Assembly (NCBI RefSeq): GCF_030285665.1
Contig: NZ_CP127295.1
Coordinates: 7,316,001-7,380,000 of the forward strand
Direction of reading: 5' to 3'
From: Amycolatopsis mongoliensis
GTDB taxonomy: Bacteria; Actinomycetota; Actinomycetes; Mycobacteriales; Pseudonocardiaceae
Length of the DNA stretch: 64,000 nt
The notes below the pieces were generated by a model. It was not told the origin of the DNA, did not search any database, and saw only the letters and a list, made by a program, of their open reading frames with translations. Below, piece by piece: positions 40,952 to 50,100 of this stretch; position 1 is the stretch's first letter; each line of letters opens with the position of its first letter. The translations under genes and the position numbers were made by a program.

Positions 40952-42294
40952 ACCGTCCGGCAGGTGAGCTCCGGCCGGGCGGCGGCGTTGCCGTTGCCGG
41001 TGACCGCGTTGAAGCCGAACGTCGTCGAGCCGCCCGCGTCCAGCTTCGCGTTCCAGTCCGCGTTGTCGACCGTCACCGTCTTGCCGTCGACCGTGAACGT
41101 GCCGTTCCACAGGCCCGTGATGTGGTGCCCGTCGGGGAGGGACCAGCGGACTTTCCAGCCGCGCAGGCCGGTGCCGTGGTCGTTGCGGACCGTCACCTGG
41201 ACCTGGTAGCCGCCCGGCCAGGAGGTCGTCACCGCGTAGCTGGCCGAGCAGCCCAGGTCGGCGGCGGAGGTGGTGGTCGCCGGGGGCGCAGTGGCCGGGG
41301 GCGTGGACGACGTCGGCGCCGCGATCGGCGTGGTGGCGTCCGGTACGAGCGCCGTCCCGATCACCACGCCCAGGGCCAGCAGCACGGCTCCGCCCGCGGA
41401 CGCCAGCACCGCCCGGCGGCGCGGGCGGGGGAGGCGCAGCATGCGGGTTCCGGTGCGGGGCCGGGGACGCGGCGGGGGCAGCGGACGGCCGCCGGTGACC
41501 GCCTCGAACAGCTCCTGGACCTCCGCCATCGCCGGGCGCTGGGCCGGGTCGCGCTGCAGCAGCCGGCCGAGCACCTCGGCCAGCGGGCCCGTGTGCTTCG
41601 GCGGGGTGACCTCGTCGCGGGCGATCCGCTTCAGCAGGACGATCGTGTTGTCGTCGGTGCCGAACGGCGGGGTGCCCTCCAGCGCGCGGTAGAGCGTCGC
41701 GCCGAGGGAGAAGACGTCCGCGGGGAACCCGGCTTCGGCGCCCCCGGCGACTTCGGGCGCCAGGTAGGCGGGTGTGCCGGCGATGAACCCGCCGCCCGTC
41801 ACGGTTCCTTCGCCGGCGGCGCGGGAGATGCCGAAGTCGGCGATCTTCGTGACGCCTTCCGGCGTGATGAGGACGTTGCCGGGCGTGACGTCGCGGTGGA
41901 CGATGCCTTCGGCGTGCGCGGCGGCGAGCGCCGAAGCGACCTGTTCGCCGATGCGGGCGACCTGATCGGCAGGCAGGCTTTCCCGCTCCAGCAGGACGTC
42001 GGCCAGGCTCTGCGACGGCAGGTACTCCATGACCAGGTACGGAGCGCCGTCGTGCTCGACGACGTCGTGCACGGTGATGGCGTGCGGGTGCCGCAGCCGC
42101 GCGGTGAGCCGCGCCTCCCGCAGCGCCCGCGGTCCGCCCTGGCCGCCGCCGGAGGGGTCGTAGCCCAGTTGCTTCACCGCGACGACACGGTCGAGCCGTT
42201 CGTCGCGGGCACGCCAGACGACGCCCATGGCGCCCTGGCCGATCCGGTCGACCAGCCGGTAGCGCCCGGCGATCAGCTGTCCTGCGTCGGTCAC
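40948..42294 (-). CDS. Ser/Thr protein kinase with extracellular CBM2 domain
   Basis: A 448-residue membrane kinase. GTG at 42294 is preceded by GGGAGGT. The kinase domain has the Gly-rich loop IGQGAMGVVWRA, catalytic Lys in VVAVKQLG, HRDVTPGNVLI and DFGISR, then GTPAYLAPE. Residues about 300-322 are a transmembrane helix (RRAVLASAGGAVLLALGVVI). After a Thr/Pro-rich linker the last 100 residues are a family 2 carbohydrate-binding module (CSASYAVTTSWPGGYQVQVT, GLRGWKVRWSLPDG, VTVDNADWNAKLDAGGSTTF). Mycobacterial PknB uses PASTA domains instead. The CBM2 may sense cellulose or chitin, an inferred role. Confidence 0.88.
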   Translation of the reverse strand: MTDAGQLIAGRYRLVDRIGQGAMGVVWRARDERLDRVVAVKQLGYDPSGGGQGGPRALREARLTARLRHPHAITVHDVVEHDGAPYLVMEYLPSQSLADVLLERESLPADQVARIGEQVASALAAAHAEGIVHRDVTPGNVLITPEGVTKIADFGISRAAGEGTVTGGGFIAGTPAYLAPEVAGGAEAGFPADVFSLGATLYRALEGTPPFGTDDNTIVLLKRIARDEVTPPKHTGPLAEVLGRLLQRDPAQRPAMAEVQELFEAVTGGRPLPPPRPRPRTGTRMLRLPRPRRRAVLASAGGAVLLALGVVIGTALVPDATTPIAAPTSSTPPATAPPATTTSAADLGCSASYAVTTSWPGGYQVQVTVRNDHGTGLRGWKVRWSLPDGHHITGLWNGTFTVDGKTVTVDNADWNAKLDAGGSTTFGFNAVTGNGNAAARPELTCRTV

Positions 42295-42421
42295 GACGAC
42301 CTCCCGGCCTTCCCCGGAACACACGGATGCGGGGGACGATCGGTTCGAGCTTAACTACCTGCCCGCCGGGCCGCCGACGAGTGCCGCGGCGGGTCGCGAA
42401 CCGGCGCGACCCGCCGCGGCC

Positions 42422-42883
42422 TCACGCGGCGAGCGCGTGCAGCTGGTCCCACGTCGGGACGTACGGGGTGAACCGCAGCGTCATCCCCGCCTCGGCCGGC
42501 AGCTTGTCCGCCTTCCGCGCGTTGCAGCTGCGGGACGCGCCCCCGCAGGCGGCGACCGTGTTGAGCCAGGACGTCCGCTCACCCCCGCGGCTGAGCGGCG
42601 TCACGTGGTCGATCGTCGTGGCGCGGCGGCCGCAGTACGCGCAGCGGTGGCCGTCGCGGGTCAGCACCCCGCGGCGGGACCAGCGGGGCGGCTGCGTATA
42701 TCGCCACTTCATGACGACGTATCTCAGCAACCGCACGATCTTCGGGCGCGGGAACAGCCCGTAGGCGAGGCCGTCCTCGGCTTCGTGGATCTCGGCGACG
42801 TGCCGGACCAGCATGCGGATCGCGTGCGGGACGGACACGGTCTGCAGCGGCTCGTAACCGGCGTTGAGCACCAGTACGCGCAT
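42422..42883 (-). CDS. HNH endonuclease family protein
   Basis: A 153-residue protein starting MRVLVLNAGYEPLQTVSVPH. The HNH domain has a zinc knuckle CAYCGRRATTIDHVTPLSRG with the catalytic His, and SWLNTVAACGGASRSCNARK with the second Cys pair. This is the widespread actinobacterial stand-alone HNH type whose function is not settled. It could act as a nicking or homing-type nuclease. No toxin or phage context is near. A hairpin terminator for the upstream esterase lies just before it. Confidence 0.85.
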   Translation of the reverse strand: MRVLVLNAGYEPLQTVSVPHAIRMLVRHVAEIHEAEDGLAYGLFPRPKIVRLLRYVVMKWRYTQPPRWSRRGVLTRDGHRCAYCGRRATTIDHVTPLSRGGERTSWLNTVAACGGASRSCNARKADKLPAEAGMTLRFTPYVPTWDQLHALAA

Positions 42884-42907
42884 GGCGAACCCCTTTCGAT
42901 GACGCAA

Positions 42908-42940
42908 AAGCCGCCCGTCGGCTGGTCCGGCGGGCGGCTT
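42908..42940 (-). terminator. Intrinsic terminator after the secreted esterase
   Basis: On the reverse strand AAGCCGCCCG and CGGGCGGCTT make a perfect 10-bp stem around a 13-nt loop, followed by TTTGCG. It lies 53 nt past the esterase stop codon and before the HNH start, so it separates the two transcripts. Confidence 0.7.
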
Positions 42941-42993
42941 CTGCCTGGTGCGATTCATCGTCGCCGAGGGGCGCGACGTGCGTCAATCGTGTT

Positions 42994-43932
42994 TCACCGC
43001 AGGGGATGCGTGCGGAAGAACCGCCAGATGACCGGCGTCGCGTCGATCACCGTCGGCGTGGCCGAGTCGTTGTTCGGCTTCGTGCTGGGCCAGACGTGCC
43101 CGGCACCTTCGACGCGGTAGTGCTCGAGCGTGCTCCACCGGTCGCAGACGAGCCACTTCTGCGCGACGACTCCGCGCACCGGCGTCCACGAAACGGGCTT
43201 CGGGAAGCAACCGTCCCTTGTGGACCAGGCCGCCAGCCAGTCGGGGATCGCCGGCAGGCCCTTCGCCGGGTTGCCGGTGTAGGGGATGGTCGTGTCGGCG
43301 GTGCCGTGGAAGTCGAGGACCGGCACCGGGCGGCTCGGCCGGCAGTCGCCGCCCTGCGGGTAGAACGCGCCCGACACCGGGGCGAACGCCGCGATCCGGC
43401 CGGCCAGGCGGCACGCCAGCACGCCGACGAACCCGCCGCCGTTGGACTTCCCGGCCGCGAAGATCCGGTCGGCGTCGACGCACAGGTCGCGCTGCAGCGA
43501 GGTCAGCAGGTCGCTGGTGAACAGGACGTCGTCGGCGGCGGCCGAGTACGGCGCGCCGGTCCACGCCGTCTCGCCGTCGGTGCCGACCAGGCCCTGCGGG
43601 TAGACCGAGATCGCGTCGAGCGCCGAGAAGCCGGACAGCTCCTCCTGGTACTGCGACGTGCGCTTGTGGCCGTGGAACGACAGGACCAGCGGGTACGCCC
43701 GCCGCGGGTCGTAGCGCGCCGGCAGGTGGACGGTGTACTCGCGGTCGAGCCCGCCGGAGACGACGTGCCGGGTGGTCGTCACCCCGGACGGCACCGGGGC
43801 GGCGCGGCCGCAGCCGGTGGTGCGGACGGGGTGGTCGACCACGCCCGCCGCGGCGGCGGGAGCGGCGAAAGCGGTGGTCAGGGCGCAGGCCGCGGCGAAC
43901 GCGGCCGCCCACCGGGGCAGGGGTCCGGGCAC
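42994..43932 (-). CDS. Secreted alpha/beta-hydrolase, LpqC/PHB depolymerase type
   Basis: A 312-residue exported esterase. GTG at 43932 has AGGAGG 6 nt upstream and starts the signal peptide (PGPLPRWAAAFAAACALTTA). The fold is that of LpqC-like esterases and feruloyl or poly(3-hydroxybutyrate) depolymerases: YPLVLSFHGHKRTSQY (oxyanion HG), nucleophile Ser in AAGKSNGGGF, Asp in LDFHGTADTT and His in VEGAGHVWPS. Cysteine pairs suit secretion. The substrate may be plant ester or PHB; the sequence does not decide. Confidence 0.85.
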   Translation of the reverse strand: MPGPLPRWAAAFAAACALTTAFAAPAAAAGVVDHPVRTTGCGRAAPVPSGVTTTRHVVSGGLDREYTVHLPARYDPRRAYPLVLSFHGHKRTSQYQEELSGFSALDAISVYPQGLVGTDGETAWTGAPYSAAADDVLFTSDLLTSLQRDLCVDADRIFAAGKSNGGGFVGVLACRLAGRIAAFAPVSGAFYPQGGDCRPSRPVPVLDFHGTADTTIPYTGNPAKGLPAIPDWLAAWSTRDGCFPKPVSWTPVRGVVAQKWLVCDRWSTLEHYRVEGAGHVWPSTKPNNDSATPTVIDATPVIWRFFRTHPLR

Positions 43933-44095
43933 TCGATCCTCCTTGATCGGCAGCGGGGCGTGGCCAGCATCACCCCGGGCGGCGCGGCCCACCTACATTG
44001 CGTTCATAAAGTGCGCGACCGGGTGAGCACCGGGAACGCCGGACCGCCTCGGTAGGATCGGCCCACCTCGGCCGACGCACCCGGAAGGACCGGAA

Positions 44096-46000
44096 GTGAC
44101 CACCCCGATCGAAACGCTGGAGTTCCAGTCGGAAGCCCGTCAGCTGCTCCAGCTGATGATCCATTCGATCTATTCGAACAAGGACACGTTCCTGCGGGAG
44201 CTCGTGTCCAACGCCTCGGACGCCCTCGACAAGCTGCGGCTGGAGTCGTACCGCGACAAGGACCTCGACGCGGACACGAGCGATCTGCACATCGCGCTCG
44301 AAACGGACGCGGCCGAGCGGACCCTGACGGTGCGGGACAACGGCATCGGCATGACGCGCGACGAGGTGGTCGCGCTCATCGGCACCATCGCCAAGTCCGG
44401 CACCGCCGACTTCCTGAACAAGCTGAAGGAGGCCAAGGACGCGGCGGCGTCGCAGGACCTCATCGGCCAGTTCGGCGTCGGGTTCTACGCGAGCTTCATG
44501 GTCGCGGACAAGGTCACCCTCGTGACGCGCAAGGCGGGCACCACCGCGGGCGTCCGCTGGGAGTCGAGCGGCGAAGGCACGTACACGCTCGAGCCGGTCG
44601 AGGACGCGCCCCAGGGCACCGCGGTCACCCTGCACCTCAAGCCCGAGGACGCCGAGGACCACCTCTACGACTACACGTCCCCGGCGAAGGTCCGGGAGAT
44701 CGTGAAGAAGTACTCCGACTTCATCACCTGGCCGATCCGGATGGCCGGCGAGGCCACCGAGGGCGAGGAGCCGAAGGTCGAGACCGTCAACTCGATGAAG
44801 GCGCTGTGGGCGCGCTCGTCGAGCGAGGTCACCGAGGACGAGTACCACGAGTTCTACAAGCACGTCAGCCACGACTGGCAGGACCCCCTGGAGACGATCC
44901 GGCTGCAGGCCGAGGGGACGTTCGAATACCAGGCGCTGCTGTTCCTGCCGTCGCACGCGCCGATGGACCTGTTCCTGCGGGAGCGCAAGCGCGGCGTCCA
45001 GCTGTACGTCAAGCGCGTCTTCATCATGGACGACTGCGAGTCGCTCGTCCCCGAGTACCTGCGGTTCGTCAAGGGCGTCGTCGACGCGCAGGACCTCTCG
45101 CTGAACGTCTCGCGGGAGATCCTGCAGCAGGACCGGCAGATCCAGCTGATCCGCCGTCGCCTGGTCAAGAAGGTCCTCTCGACGGTCAAGACGATGATGA
45201 CCGCCGACGCCGAGAAGTACGCGACGTTCTGGCGGGAGTTCGGCCGCGCGGTCAAGGAGGGCCTGCTCGACGATTTCGAGAACCGCGAGGCCATCCTCGA
45301 GATCTCGTCGTTCGCGTCGACGCACGACGCGGAGAAGCCGACCTCGCTGCGCGAGTACGTCGAGCGGATGAAGAACGGCCAAGAACACATCTACTTCATG
45401 ACCGGCGAGTCGCGGTCCGCGATCGAGAACTCGCCGCACATGGAGGCGTTCCGGGCCAAGGGCTTCGAGGTGCTGGTGCTGACCGACCCGATCGACGAGA
45501 TGTGGGTCGACGCGGTGCCGGGCTTCGACGGCAAGCAGTTCCAGTCGATCGCCAAGGGCCAGGTCGACCTGGAGTCGGACGAGGACAAGAAGGCCACCGA
45601 GGTCGCGCGCGAGCAGCAGAACAAGGACTTCGAAGGCCTGCTGTCGTGGATGGGCACGGCGCTGGGCGAGGACGTCAAGGAGGTCCGCCTCTCGTCGCGG
45701 CTGACGACGTCGCCGGCGTGCATCGTCGGGGACACGCACGACCTGTCGCCGACGCTGGAGAAGATGTACCGCGCGATGGGGCAGGAGCTGCCGCCGATCA
45801 AGCGGATCCTGGAGCTGAACCCGGAGCACGCGCTGGTGACGGGCCTGCGCGAGGCACACGCGTCCCGCCCGGAGGACGAGGGCTTGGCGGAGACGGCGGA
45901 GCTGCTGTACGGGATGGCGCTGCTGGCCGAGGGCGGCGAGCTGGGCGACCCGGCCCGGTTCATCAAGCTCCTGGCGGGCCGCCTGGAGAAGACCCTCTGA
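44096..46000 (+). CDS. htpG: Molecular chaperone HtpG (Hsp90)
   Basis: A 634-residue Hsp90 chaperone that refolds client proteins with ATP. The N-terminal GHKL ATPase motifs are [34 protein letters not shown] and [17 protein letters not shown]. The middle domain has the conserved [12 protein letters not shown] and [20 protein letters not shown] followed by [11 protein letters not shown]. The C-terminal dimerisation domain is complete. The start is GTG with AAGGACCGG upstream. No heat-shock CIRCE or HAIR element is visible in the 160 nt before it. It stands alone. Confidence 0.95.
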
Positions 46001-46013
46001 TACTCGCGCGGGC

Positions 46014-46057
46014 TCGTGAGTGGGAAACAGTGTTCTAAGCCTGTTTCCCACTCACGA
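46014..46057. repeat. Long palindromic element between convergent genes, copy 2
   Basis: Perfect 17-nt arms (TCGTGAGTGGGAAACAG and complement) with a 10-nt loop TGTTCTAAGC. The reverse complement of copy 1 has the loop TGTTCTAACC, so arms and 9 of 10 loop bases are identical. It follows htpG by 14 nt and faces the end of the convergent GH76 gene. Confidence 0.85.
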
Positions 46058-46080
46058 CCCTTTGCGGCAGAGCGGCTCGG

Positions 46081-47523
46081 TCAGGGGGCCGCGTTCATCA
46101 GGTCCAGTGCGCTCTGCTGGCGGGCCGCGTCGGCTTGGTCGAACGGGCCGGCCCACAGCAGTCCGTACGCCTCGGCGCCGTTCCGGTCGTTCGCGTACGC
46201 CGAGTTCGCCTGGCGCTGCAGGTATCCCGTGTACGGGTGGTCCGGCAGCGCCGCGTTCAACGCCGCCAGGTCCCGGGCGTAGACGCCCTTGAACGTCGGG
46301 CCGTCCGCGCCGCCGCCTCCGGCTGTCTCGCCCGGGTCGCGGAGGATGCCGCCGGGGTTCAGCGACGCGTTCGTCGTCGACGCGTTCGCCATCGCGCGGG
46401 CCTTCGTCAGCAGGCTCGCGTCACCCGTCGCGCGGTTCAGCTCGGTCAGCGCCGCCAGCGGCACGCCCTGGTTGTACGTCCAGGTCGGCTGGCCGTTGTT
46501 CGCGCACGTCGACGTGGTCAGGCCGTCGTTGACCAGGTTCGAGCCGTTGATCATGCCGCTGCCCGAGAACCACGTCCAGCCCGCGCGGGCGCGCGCCAGG
46601 TACGTCGTGTCGCCCGCGATCCGGTTGTGCAGGGCCGCGTTCAGCTGGATGTACAACGAGTTCGGGATGGCGTTCTTGTAGGTGCGGCTCGTGCTCCACC
46701 AGACCCCGCCGCCGCAGACGCCGTCCCAGTAGGCGTACATGTGGTCGGCGTCGGCGCGGGCCGTGTTCAGATAACGGCTGTCGCCCGTGAGGTCGTACGC
46801 GTCCACCCAGGCGAGGCCCCACCACCCGGTGTCGTCCAGGTAGTCGTTCCGGAACTGGCCGCCCTGGGCCGCGAGGTTCTTCGTGTACGTCGTGTCGATC
46901 GCGTACCGGTAGCTGCCCATGCCGCTGACGCGGGCGTTGTCGATGATCGCGGTCAGCGCGTTGGCCGAGTTCCACCAGCCGGTCGTGTCGAAGAGGCCGG
47001 TGCTCTGGTTGTAGCGCTCCATCAACGCCGTCGCGGCGGCGGTGCGCCGGTCCCAGGCGTTCCACGTCGGGCGCGCCCAGCCGGTGCAGGCGATGCTCCC
47101 CGAACCCGCGGGCTGCCCGCAGGCCCGCAGCAGCCCGACACCGCGGTTGTTCCAGTCGTCGGCGTTGTACATCAGGGTCCGCCAGCCGGTCGACCCGGAC
47201 GGCGTCGCGGTGTCGCCCAGCTTGCTTCCCGACGCCCACGTGCGCCCGGCGTCGAACGAGCGGTCCAGCCAGACGTGGTCGCCGGCCGCACCGCCGGTGA
47301 TCGCCGCCCAGCCCATGTCGTCGCCGTCGTCGAGGTGCAGGGAGAGCCGGCGTCCGCTGATGGACGCCGAAGCGCCTTCACGGTCGCCGGGTGAGAGTGC
47401 GGGATCCCTGGCGTCGCAGTACTTGTCGCAGATCGCCGCGAGCGGGGCGGCCGGAGCCGGGCTCGGGGCCGGTGTCGGAGTGGCGGCCAGGACCAGGGCC
47501 AGCAGGGGAGTGAGGAGATGCAT
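46081..47523 (-). CDS. Secreted GH76 endo-alpha-1,6-mannanase
   Basis: A 480-residue exported glycoside hydrolase. The signal peptide is MHLLTPLLALVLAATPTPAP onwards. Residues about 40-120 form an N-terminal sugar-binding-like beta-domain. The (alpha/alpha)6 barrel of GH76 follows, with the catalytic Asp pair in YLDDTGWWGLAWVDAYDLTG. Further conserved stretches are GGGVWWSTSRTYKNAIPNSL, TWTYNQGVPLAALTELNRAT and FKGVYARDLAALN. GH76 enzymes cut alpha-1,6-mannan such as yeast mannan or actinobacterial lipomannan. A DasR-like half operator lies upstream. Confidence 0.9.
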   Translation of the reverse strand: MHLLTPLLALVLAATPTPAPSPAPAAPLAAICDKYCDARDPALSPGDREGASASISGRRLSLHLDDGDDMGWAAITGGAAGDHVWLDRSFDAGRTWASGSKLGDTATPSGSTGWRTLMYNADDWNNRGVGLLRACGQPAGSGSIACTGWARPTWNAWDRRTAAATALMERYNQSTGLFDTTGWWNSANALTAIIDNARVSGMGSYRYAIDTTYTKNLAAQGGQFRNDYLDDTGWWGLAWVDAYDLTGDSRYLNTARADADHMYAYWDGVCGGGVWWSTSRTYKNAIPNSLYIQLNAALHNRIAGDTTYLARARAGWTWFSGSGMINGSNLVNDGLTTSTCANNGQPTWTYNQGVPLAALTELNRATGDASLLTKARAMANASTTNASLNPGGILRDPGETAGGGGADGPTFKGVYARDLAALNAALPDHPYTGYLQRQANSAYANDRNGAEAYGLLWAGPFDQADAARQQSALDLMNAAP

Positions 47524-47577
47524 CGGCTACCTTCCGCGCTGAAGGGCGATGTCTCCATTCTCGGGAGCTAATAATAT

Positions 47578-47588
47578 TGGTCCAGTCC
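47578..47588 (-). promoter_or_regulatory. DasR-responsive-element-like site upstream of GH76
   Basis: TGGTCCAGTCC matches 9 of 11 positions of the core of the DasR site (TGGTCTAGACC). It lies 55 nt upstream of the mannanase start with an AATATTATTA stretch between, which could hold the -10 element. Only resemblance supports it. Confidence 0.35.
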
Positions 47589-47683
47589 TTACCGAGACAG
47601 GTTTCGGACAGGAATTCACGGGCGGCAACACGAACATCGAGCGGCGGTGTGTGCGCCCGCGGGGGCGCGGGTAACCCCCGGCC

Positions 47684-48022
47684 ATGACGAACCTCGACGA
47701 CACCCCGGCCGTGAAGCTGGACGAGTTCGTGCTCGCCCGGCTCGCGGAGGACGAAGAGCGGGTCCGCGCCGGTGAGCTGCCCCTGCTCGACGAGGCCGAA
47801 CGACGGGGCAGGCTGCGGATCATGTACGCCGACGACGGCGTCGGCCTCCTGCTCGCCGGCGGGCCGGTCGAAGCGATGGAGGACCGGCATCCGGTGCCGT
47901 TCGCCGAAAAGGCCGAGTTCCTGCGCCGCGAAATCCGGGACGTCCACGACGACGCGTCCGTGAAACTCGTCGCCTCGGTGTACGAAGCCCACCCGGACTG
48001 GCAGGACGGCTGGCGTCCCTGA
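47684..48022 (+). CDS. DUF6221-family protein
   Basis: A 112-residue protein. LDEFVLARLAEDEERVRAGE and the end VKLVASVYEAHPDWQDGWRP match the actinobacterial DUF6221 pattern (N-terminal DEF-LARLAEDE, C-terminal hydrophobic-Y-HPDY-WRP). The family has no known function and often occurs with restriction, phage or regulatory genes. It precedes the erythromycin-esterase-like gene by 37 nt on the same strand. The protein is acidic and lacks membrane segments. Confidence 0.72.
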   Translation: MTNLDDTPAVKLDEFVLARLAEDEERVRAGELPLLDEAERRGRLRIMYADDGVGLLLAGGPVEAMEDRHPVPFAEKAEFLRREIRDVHDDASVKLVASVYEAHPDWQDGWRP

Positions 48023-48059
48023 GGGTTTCGCCCCTCGCCGGAACGGGAAGGTGCGAAGC

Positions 48060-49355
48060 ATGTCCGGAACCCTGCTCGACGACGTGACGGCGATCCGCGA
48101 AGCAGCCACGACGCTGCGAAGCCCGCAGGATCTCGACCCGCTCGTCCGGCGGATCGGGCGTGCCCGGATCGTGCTGCTCGGCGAGGCGACCCACGGCACC
48201 GCGGAGTTCTACCGCTGGCGGGCCGCGCTGACCCAGCGGCTGCTCGCCGAACGGGACTTCTCGTTCGTCGCCGTCGAAGGGGACTGGCCGGAGTGCCACC
48301 GGGTGCACTCGTGCGTCGCCGGGGCGCCCGGCGCGCCGAACGACCCCGGCCAGGCGCTGTGGGGGTGCCGCAGGTGGCCCACCTGGCTGTGGGCCAACGA
48401 AGAGGTCGCCGAGTTCGCCGCGTGGCTGCGCTCGTTCAACGCCACCGGCACGGGGATCCCGTGCGGCTTCCACGGTCTCGACGTCTACGGCCTCCAGGAG
48501 TCCTTGCGCGGCATCGTCGGCTACCTCCGCGAGCACGCGCCCGATCGGGTCGACGCGGCGCTGCGGGCGTTCCGGTGCTTCGAGCCGTACGGCGAAGATC
48601 CGCGCGACGGTTCCGCCGGGCTGGTCCCGGAGGACTGCCGCGAAGAAGTCGTGCGCTTGCTGACCACCCTGCGGTCGGCGGCGCGCATCGACAGCGTGCC
48701 GGGCCTCCCTCCGGCGTTCGCCGCCGAGCAGAACGCCCAGGTCGCTGCCGGCGCCGAGCGCTACTACCGCGAGCTGCTGCGCGGCGGGGTACGCGCCTGG
48801 AACGTCCGCGACGCGCACCTGAGCGACACCCTCGACCGGCTGCTGCGTGCGTACGGCCCGCACGCCAAAGCCGTGGTGTGGGCGCACAACGCGCACGTCG
48901 GCGACGCCCGTGCGACCGCCATGGCCACGGCGGGCATGGTCAACCTCGGGCAGCTGGTGCGGGAACGGCACGCCGCCGACGGAGTCGTGGCCGTCGGGTT
49001 CGGCACGCACCGCGGGTCGGTGGTCGCCGCCGACCACTGGGGCGGATCGGTGCGCCGGACGACCGTGGCACAGGCGCGCCCGGACAGCCTCGAAGGCGTG
49101 CTGCACGACGCCGCACCGGGGGAGGACAGCCTGTACGTCTTCGACGACGACGCCGGCTGGGCGCACGAATTGCGCGGGCACCGCGCGATCGGGGTGGTCC
49201 ACGACAGGGGCGGGTACGTCCCGACCGTCCCGGCGGCCCGCTACGACGCGTTCGTGCACTGCGACGAGACCACCGCGATCACCCCGCTGCACCGCTGGGA
49301 ACCGGAGGCGGACACGCCGGTCGTCCCGGCGCGGACCGACCCGGGCGGGGAGTGA
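48060..49355 (+). CDS. Erythromycin-esterase-family protein
   Basis: A 431-residue hydrolase of the EreA/EreB superfamily. Motifs: RIVLLGEATHGTAEFYRWRA near the N-terminus, VAVEGDWPECHRVHSC, FHGLDVYGLQESL and WAHNAHVGDARATAM. The glutamates and histidines in these match the metal-independent catalytic set of EreB. ATG at 48060 has GGAAGG upstream; a GTG at 48051 is possible. In mycobacteria such a domain is joined or adjacent to a phosphoribosyltransferase, and here a shrunken one follows 16 nt later. Macrolide hydrolysis is not implied by the family alone. Confidence 0.85.
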   Translation: MSGTLLDDVTAIREAATTLRSPQDLDPLVRRIGRARIVLLGEATHGTAEFYRWRAALTQRLLAERDFSFVAVEGDWPECHRVHSCVAGAPGAPNDPGQALWGCRRWPTWLWANEEVAEFAAWLRSFNATGTGIPCGFHGLDVYGLQESLRGIVGYLREHAPDRVDAALRAFRCFEPYGEDPRDGSAGLVPEDCREEVVRLLTTLRSAARIDSVPGLPPAFAAEQNAQVAAGAERYYRELLRGGVRAWNVRDAHLSDTLDRLLRAYGPHAKAVVWAHNAHVGDARATAMATAGMVNLGQLVRERHAADGVVAVGFGTHRGSVVAADHWGGSVRRTTVAQARPDSLEGVLHDAAPGEDSLYVFDDDAGWAHELRGHRAIGVVHDRGGYVPTVPAARYDAFVHCDETTAITPLHRWEPEADTPVVPARTDPGGE

Positions 49356-49371
49356 CGCGGAGGGAGCGGAC

Positions 49372-49605
49372 ATGGCCGGTCAGCGGGTCTTCGCCGACCG
49401 CGAGGACGGCGGCAGGCGGCTCGCCGCGGCGCCGGTCGGCGCCCCCGAGGCGGCGGCGGGATTGCTGCACGAAGCCGACGACGTCGTCTGCGTCACCGAA
49501 CCGCCGGACTTTCGCGCGGTCGGTCAGTGGTACGCCGATTTCCGCCAGACGAGCGACGAGGATGTCCTCGACACGCTGCTCCACCTGGGCGAACGCCGGG
49601 ATTGA
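49372..49605 (+). pseudogene. Internally deleted phosphoribosyltransferase remnant
   Basis: A 77-residue frame with GGAGGGAG upstream of the ATG. Its start (RVFADREDGGRRLAAAP) matches the N-terminus of the actinobacterial PRTase often tied to erythromycin esterases, and its end (LHEADDVVCVTEPPDFRAVG, then QWYADFRQTSDEDVLDTLL) matches the C-terminus. The central 100-130 residues with the PRPP-binding loop are missing. The frame is intact, so the peptide could be made. It may be a decayed copy or a small derived protein. Confidence 0.7.
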
Positions 49606-49664
49606 CCGGGTGGGCGGCGGGGTACCACCCGGCGGGGGTCCCCGACCGGATGGGCAGGCGCGTG

Positions 49665-50099
49665 ATGATCGAACGGGACGGGCTCGGCGCGGCGGCGCGC
49701 GGGCTGAGACAGTACCTCCTGGCCGTCGCGGCCGAGCTGGACGCGCCCGCCTGGTTCTGCGAGGTCGACGCGCCGGCCACGGCGTACCTGGCGCTGGAGC
49801 AGCGGCTCGCGCGGTTCCCGGACCACGAAACGGCGCTGCTGTGGGACGAGCGGGACGGCTGGGCCGCGGCGGTGGAGTCGGCGACCGGCGAGGACGTGGT
49901 CGTGCTCGCCTACCTCGGCGAAGACGTGTTGCCGGCCCCGAAGACCGTGGTGGCGTTCGTACGCGGTCTCTACGGCGACAGCTATCCCGGGCAGCCGGAG
50001 CCCCCGGACTTCCGCAGACCCGGGGCCCCGGACGGCTTCGACGACCGCCTCGCCGCCTACGCGCGCGACACCGTCTGCCTCCCCGAGGGCCAGGCCTGA
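49665..50099 (+). CDS. DUF6292-family protein
   Basis: A 144-residue protein of the actinobacterial DUF6292 family: GLRQYLLAVAAELDAPAWFC, DAPATAYLALEQRLARFPDH and ALLWDERDGWAAAVESATGE then DVVVLAYLGEDVLPAP. The function is unknown. The start is ATG at 49665 or GTG at 49662 (a further ATG at 49650 is in frame). No membrane segment. It lies between the PRTase remnant and the interrupted VOC gene, and ends 1 nt before that gene's stop. Confidence 0.72.
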   Translation: MIERDGLGAAARGLRQYLLAVAAELDAPAWFCEVDAPATAYLALEQRLARFPDHETALLWDERDGWAAAVESATGEDVVVLAYLGEDVLPAPKTVVAFVRGLYGDSYPGQPEPPDFRRPGAPDGFDDRLAAYARDTVCLPEGQA

Positions 50100-50100
50100 G

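Noticed and set aside
42422..42883. HNH gene as a phage or defence gene
   Set aside because: It has no phage, methylase or toxin neighbour and belongs to a widespread stand-alone actinobacterial type.
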